DNA of 8,965 nt from Bacillota bacterium (lineage in GTDB: Bacteria > Bacillota > UBA994), in assembly GCA_018725275.1 (NCBI GenBank), contig QLUC01000068.1:1-8965 (forward strand). The letters are read 5' to 3'. Both the position numbers and the translations under genes were made by a program. Shown piece by piece: positions 6,309 to 8,965 of this stretch. The notes beneath the pieces were generated by a model, which did no database searches, had not been told where the DNA came from, and saw only the letters and a program-made list of their open reading frames with translations. Numbering within the stretch: position 1 is the stretch's first letter; each line of letters starts with the position of its first letter.

Positions 6309-7043
6309 CTAGACACCACGCTGGGGCTCACGCCGCCCATAGCTAACGGCTGCCGTCACAAAGGCAGTAAACACGGCATCATAGTTATGTTCTTCATTCC
6401 ACATGCATTCAGGATGCCACTGCACACCCACGGCAAACCTAGCATCGCCACCCTCGATGGCTTCCACCACCCCGTCAAGCGCCTGTGCCGAGACGACAAA
6501 ACCAGGCGCCACCTTGCCTATCGCCTGATGATGAAATGAATTTACCCGCAACGAGTCCGCATGAAAGATTGCCGCCAACTGCGTGCCCTGCCGCAAGGTC
6601 ACCGCATGGGTCATGTAGCTACGCGGGGCTTGTTGCTGATGCAACAAGGGGTTAACGACCGTATGCGGTATATGCTGGATGAGCGTACCCCCGGCCGCCA
6701 CATTGAGCATCTGCACGCCCCGGCATATGCCAAAGAGTGGCATATCGCGCCGCAAGGCTTCCTTTATTAGCGGTATTTCGTAAGCATCCATTAGGGGGTG
6801 AATCTTGCCCAGTCCCATCTCTGGCTCTTCGCCAAAAAACAGGGGGTCCACATCGGGCCCACCGCTGATGAGGAGACCATGAACTAGGTCGAGGTGCTGG
6901 TTTATGTCGGCCAAAACGCTTAAACAGGGGAGTAGGATAGGTAGCCCACCGGCCTTCTTGATGGCCTCAATATAGGTGTCATTTTGACGGTGGCGGCCCT
7001 CTGGCCAATCATGGTAGCAGGTGATGCCAATGATAGCCTTCAT
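6309..7043 (-). CDS. Gamma-glutamyl-GABA hydrolase-type amidase (PuuD-like, peptidase C26)
   Basis: 244-residue class-I glutamine-amidotransferase-fold hydrolase. Seen motifs: oxyanion region GGPDVDP (61-67), nucleophile elbow GICRGVQ with Cys107, NSFHHQAI (168-175), and VQWHPE with His210 and Glu212 completing the Cys-His-Glu triad. Family members such as PuuD hydrolyse gamma-glutamyl amides; the single-domain form without a synthase partner suggests a free-standing hydrolase. The substrate here is unknown. I chose ATG at 7043 because it overlaps the stop of the preceding gene as TGATG, the usual arrangement for translational coupling, and because the family consensus begins at MKAIIGIT; an in-frame TTG at 7058 would add five residues. 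It is likely to work in the same pathway as the upstream PLP enzyme, for instance in amino-acid or glutathione-like conjugate breakdown (inference). Confidence 0.92.
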   Translation of the reverse strand: MKAIIGITCYHDWPEGRHRQNDTYIEAIKKAGGLPILLPCLSVLADINQHLDLVHGLLISGGPDVDPLFFGEEPEMGLGKIHPLMDAYEIPLIKEALRRDMPLFGICRGVQMLNVAAGGTLIQHIPHTVVNPLLHQQQAPRSYMTHAVTLRQGTQLAAIFHADSLRVNSFHHQAIGKVAPGFVVSAQALDGVVEAIEGGDARFAVGVQWHPECMWNEEHNYDAVFTAFVTAAVSYGRREPQRGV

Positions 7044-8032
7044 CACTTGGACGTCCAATGTATTGCCGGGTCAGCGAACAGGGCCGGTGTGCCGCCGGTA
7101 TGCCAGAACAAGACCTTGGCACCCTTGGGGATAAAGCCTTGTTTCACCAAATCGAGAAGCCCAGCCCCAGCCTTAGCCGTATAGACCGGGTCTAGGATAA
7201 CCCCTTCCAGGACGGCGAAAGTGCCGAGCGCCGCGCTTGAGGCCGGGGTAGACAATCCGTACCCCGCGCCGACATATTCGTCATACACCACTATGTCCTC
7301 TGGCGTAACCTGCTCTGCTACGGCAGCGCGGGCGAGGGTGCCTACACAAAGCTCGTAAATCTCTCTTGCCAAGCGCTCTTTGGCTCTACTGACACTGATG
7401 CCAATCACGCGGCAGACTAAACCATACGCCTTTATTCCGGCTATCAATCCGGCCTGGGTGCCGGCTGAGCCAGAGGCGTGAACTATGTAGTCAAAAGTTA
7501 CCCCTTCCTCTTGTCCCTGCGTGATGATTTCGGCAATCCCTCTGATGTAGCCGACCGCGCCGATGGGGTTTGACCCGCCAAGCGGGATGGTGTAGGTCTT
7601 TCGCCCCTGCGCGTGCAAGGCACTGGACAGCTCTTCCATTTTCGCCGCGACTAGCACCGGATCGTCTACCCCTACAAAATGGAGCTTAGCGCCAAGAAGC
7701 TCATCTAAGTATAGATTGCCCTGCCGTACATCGATTGGCCTTCCAGAAAACACCAGATGACACTCTAGACCATACTTAGCGGCGGCGGCAGCCGTCATGC
7801 GACAATGGTTGCTCTGCGGACCCCCGGTCGTAAGGAGCGTATCGGCGCCCTTCACGAGGGCATCAGCTAACAAATACTCCAATTTACGCGCCTTGTTGCC
7901 CCCCATAGCTAGCCCCGTACTGTCATCGCGCTTAATATAGAGATCGATGCCAAGAAGCTCCCCCAAACGCGGCAGTTCTTCGAGAGCCGTGGGAGTGTGC
8001 GCTAATTTGACTCTGGGTAGGTGCTCTAACAT
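7043..8032 (-). CDS. PLP-dependent D-cysteine desulfhydrase/ACC deaminase-family enzyme
   Basis: 329-residue fold-type II PLP enzyme (tryptophan-synthase-beta superfamily) of the D-cysteine desulfhydrase/1-aminocyclopropane-1-carboxylate deaminase family. Motifs: MGGNKARKLEY with PLP lysine Lys47, GGPQSNHCR (70-78), phosphate-binding loop ASGSAGTQAG (186-195), YVGAGYGL (253-260), DPVYTAKA (281-288) and HTGG (311-314). Length fits DcyD (about 328). DcyD degrades D-cysteine to pyruvate, sulfide and ammonia; ACC deaminase gives 2-oxobutyrate and ammonia. The neighbours do not decide between them, and other D-amino acids are possible, though DcyD-like is the better guess. The ATG at 8032 follows AGGGGG at 8 nt. 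The stop overlaps the next gene's ATG. It begins 52 bp after the ndoA stop, with a perfect hairpin between. Confidence 0.93.
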   Translation of the reverse strand: MLEHLPRVKLAHTPTALEELPRLGELLGIDLYIKRDDSTGLAMGGNKARKLEYLLADALVKGADTLLTTGGPQSNHCRMTAAAAAKYGLECHLVFSGRPIDVRQGNLYLDELLGAKLHFVGVDDPVLVAAKMEELSSALHAQGRKTYTIPLGGSNPIGAVGYIRGIAEIITQGQEEGVTFDYIVHASGSAGTQAGLIAGIKAYGLVCRVIGISVSRAKERLAREIYELCVGTLARAAVAEQVTPEDIVVYDEYVGAGYGLSTPASSAALGTFAVLEGVILDPVYTAKAGAGLLDLVKQGFIPKGAKVLFWHTGGTPALFADPAIHWTSK

Positions 8033-8058
8033 CTCTATCGCCCCCTGTCAAGGTAAAG

Positions 8059-8082
8059 AACCTAAGCTCTGCGACTTAGGTT
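8059..8082 (-). promoter_or_regulatory. Perfect hairpin between ndoA and the PLP enzyme gene
   Basis: AACCTAAG (8059-8066) and CTTAGGTT (8075-8082) form a perfect 8-bp stem with an 8-nt loop, starting 2 bp past the ndoA stop codon. On the minus strand it is followed only by a broken T-run (CTTTACCTT), so it would be a weak terminator at best. A partial terminator or mRNA-stabilising/processing hairpin, separating toxin-antitoxin expression from the downstream metabolic genes, is the likely role (inference). Confidence 0.5.
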
Positions 8083-8084
8083 GC

Positions 8085-8435
8085 TTAAAAAGGAATGAGC
8101 CCTAGTGAAATTTGCAGCGCAGCATTTACTCTCTCCATGACATCGCTCTCTAAGTGGGCAACCTTGTGGGTGAGGCGCTGTTTGTCTATGGTGCGGACCT
8201 GCTCTAAGAGGATGACTGAGTTGCGCTCCAAGCCCGTATCCAGAGATGATAGTTCAACATGAGTAGGCAGGCGAGCTTTATCGATCTGGGAGGTGATGGC
8301 GGCGATCACTACCGTGGGGCTGTACTTGTTGCCCACATCGTTTTGCACGATGAGCACGGGGCGAACCCCCCCCTGCTCCGAACCAACCACCGGGCTCAAG
8401 TCAGCATAGAAAATGTCGCCCCGCTTGATATTCAA
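8085..8435 (-). CDS. ndoA: EndoA/MazF-type mRNA interferase toxin
   Basis: 116-residue type II toxin of the MazF/PemK family, closely matching Bacillus subtilis EndoA throughout: KRGDIFYADLSPVVGSEQGG near the N-terminus, GGVRPVL with catalytic Arg25, AAITSQ with Thr48, and ILLEQVRTIDKQRL (75-88). Such toxins are sequence-specific ribosome-independent endoribonucleases; the Bacillus enzyme cuts at UACAU, and a similar site is likely but not shown here. The start is TTG at 8435, 1 bp after the ndoAI stop, with Shine-Dalgarno GGGAGTGA inside the end of ndoAI. The tight spacing and weak start codon suit translational coupling and keep toxin below antitoxin. Length and active-site residues are intact, so it is probably functional. 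Confidence 0.97.
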   Translation of the reverse strand: MNIKRGDIFYADLSPVVGSEQGGVRPVLIVQNDVGNKYSPTVVIAAITSQIDKARLPTHVELSSLDTGLERNSVILLEQVRTIDKQRLTHKVAHLESDVMERVNAALQISLGLIPF

Positions 8436-8436
8436 C

Positions 8437-8715
8437 CTAGCTCACTCCCGACACCATACGCCTAGGCAACATCTCCATAGCCTCGCTTTCCAAGACGAAG
8501 CTCTCCCGCGCAATTTGCAGGTTAACTTCAGCCATCTCCAAATACCCCCTCTTCAGGGCATCATGGATGTGACGGCGCTTCTCAGTTTCTAAATATAGCC
8601 GCATGGCCTCACGAATAATCTTGCTGCGATTACCTTTGACGGCATGGACAAAGCCGTCTACCTCCTCTAGTAGTTGCGCAGGCATGGTAATCATAATGCG
8701 TCTCGTTACGGCCAA
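8437..8715 (-). CDS. ndoAI: EndoAI/MazE-type antitoxin, ribbon-helix-helix
   Basis: 92-residue antitoxin partner of EndoA. Residues 4-45 form a ribbon-helix-helix DNA-binding domain (strand RRIMITMP, then LLEEVDGFV and NRSKIIREAMRLYL helices). The C-terminal part (KRGYLEMAEVNL, 55-66) matches the conserved toxin-binding region of EndoAI, and the length equals the Bacillus protein (93). I chose TTG at 8715: it has AAGGGG 8 nt upstream, begins at the family-typical residues before R-I-M-I, and leaves a leader of about 36 nt from the promoter. An in-frame TTG at 8742 would lie about 10 nt from the predicted transcription start without a Shine-Dalgarno and is less likely. It heads the operon and probably represses it through the inverted repeat at 8742-8772 (inference). 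Confidence 0.93.
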   Translation of the reverse strand: MAVTRRIMITMPAQLLEEVDGFVHAVKGNRSKIIREAMRLYLETEKRRHIHDALKRGYLEMAEVNLQIARESFVLESEAMEMLPRRMVSGVS

Positions 8716-8741
8716 GTCAAACACCCCTTCGCTAACGGACA

Positions 8742-8772
8742 AGCGTATATCTATACCGATTATATATACGCT
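8742..8772. promoter_or_regulatory. Inverted-repeat candidate operator for ndoAI-ndoA autoregulation
   Basis: Perfect 9-bp arms AGCGTATAT (8742-8750) and ATATACGCT (8764-8772), separated by 13 bp, cover the -10 box and predicted transcription start. Further GTATA/TATAC half-sites occur at 8752-8756 and 8774-8778. Ribbon-helix-helix antitoxins commonly bind such short repeated half-sites; binding by this EndoAI is inferred. Confidence 0.55.
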
Positions 8773-8788
8773 AGTATAAGTGTGTCAA
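8759..8788 (-). promoter_or_regulatory. Consensus sigma-A promoter of ndoAI-ndoA
   Basis: Minus strand TTGACA (8783-8788), an 18-bp spacer and TATAAT (8759-8764): both hexamers match the consensus exactly. It predicts transcription from about 8752 and a leader of about 36 nt to the TTG at 8715. Such a strong promoter would be expected to need a repressor, in line with the overlapping inverted repeat. Confidence 0.85.
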
Positions 8789-8808
8789 CAAACGCACTGT
8801 TCATGCAT

Positions 8809-8965
8809 TTAATTTGTAATTTTCGCGCCTCCTGCAGTTCCCTTTAAGAGATGCTTACCCCACGCCGCGCAGGCCTCCATGGCGTTTTGCACGTGCTGCT
8901 TCGCCCGCTCTTCTGCCAGCAATCCGTCACGCTTTTCAATCGCCTCAATGATGGTGAGATGCTCG
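8809..8965 (-). CDS. GntR/FCD-type transcriptional regulator, C-terminal fragment
   Basis: Last 52 codons of a gene that enters from the right edge. The reading EHLTIIEAIEKRD followed by AEERAKQHVQNAM is the pattern of the last helices of the FCD effector-binding domain (FadR subfamily of GntR regulators), including the two histidines (EH and QH) at positions where FCD domains often bind metal. It ends ...GGAKITN with TAA at 8809-8811, 20 bp before the -35 of the ndoAI promoter. The DNA-binding half is outside the window, so the target is unknown. I see no clear terminator between it and the toxin-antitoxin operon. The family call rests on a short stretch. Confidence 0.68.
   Translation of the reverse strand, partial: EHLTIIEAIEKRDGLLAEERAKQHVQNAMEACAAWGKHLLKGTAGGAKITN

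Noticed and set aside
8046..8051. Perfect TTGACA (minus strand) before the PLP enzyme gene
   Set aside because: Only 13 bp from the ATG, so a -10 would fall inside the coding sequence, where no TATAAT-like hexamer is present; no promoter.
1..8965. CRISPR array, insertion sequence, tRNA or rRNA
   Set aside because: No regularly spaced repeats, no transposase motifs or terminal inverted repeats with target duplications, and no tRNA T-arm or rRNA signature seen on either strand.

Overview
The window looks like the chromosome of a Gram-positive anaerobe of the Bacillota, probably a clostridial lineage. This is inferred from three things: a textbook ndoAI-ndoA (EndoAI/EndoA) toxin-antitoxin pair of the Bacillus/Clostridia type, a long GlmL/MutL-family ATPase, and purine-rich Shine-Dalgarno sequences with frequent TTG and GTG starts. 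GC content is moderate, a little over half by eye. Every gene I can support lies on the minus strand, so the transcriptional order runs from high to low coordinates.

Layout from the 5' end of transcription (right) to the left: (a) 8809-8965, the C-terminal tail of a GntR/FCD-type regulator. (b) 8085-8715, ndoAI-ndoA behind a consensus sigma-A promoter, with an inverted-repeat candidate operator over its -10. (c) 6309-8032, a D-cysteine desulfhydrase/ACC-deaminase-family PLP enzyme overlapping a class-I glutamine-amidotransferase-like (PuuD/peptidase C26) hydrolase by a TGATG stop/start. A perfect hairpin separates this pair from ndoA. (d) 5434-6262, a two-helix membrane protein and a 96-residue protein of unknown function, closed by a rho-independent terminator at about 5396-5425. 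(e) 2299-5262, a GlmL-family ATPase and a partner protein with barrel-sandwich-like and KOW-like parts, behind a TTGTGC-N17-TATAAT promoter. (f) 1697-2298, about 600 bp without a protein gene. It holds a strong minus-strand terminator and, just upstream of it, nested hairpins and a plausible promoter, together the outline of a small RNA of about 175 nt. (g) 1-1696, two tandem class-C beta-lactamase-fold serine hydrolases, the second cut by the window edge.

Functional reading: ndoAI, ndoA, the PLP enzyme, the amidase and the two small unknown proteins may be one long transcript partly divided by the 8059-8082 hairpin. The GlmL pair is a separate transcription unit. GlmL proteins normally protect or reactivate adenosylcobalamin-dependent aminomutases, but no mutase subunit or cobalamin-binding domain is in view, so the pair is an orphan here. 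With the adjacent candidate RNA, it is the most promising under-described part of the window.
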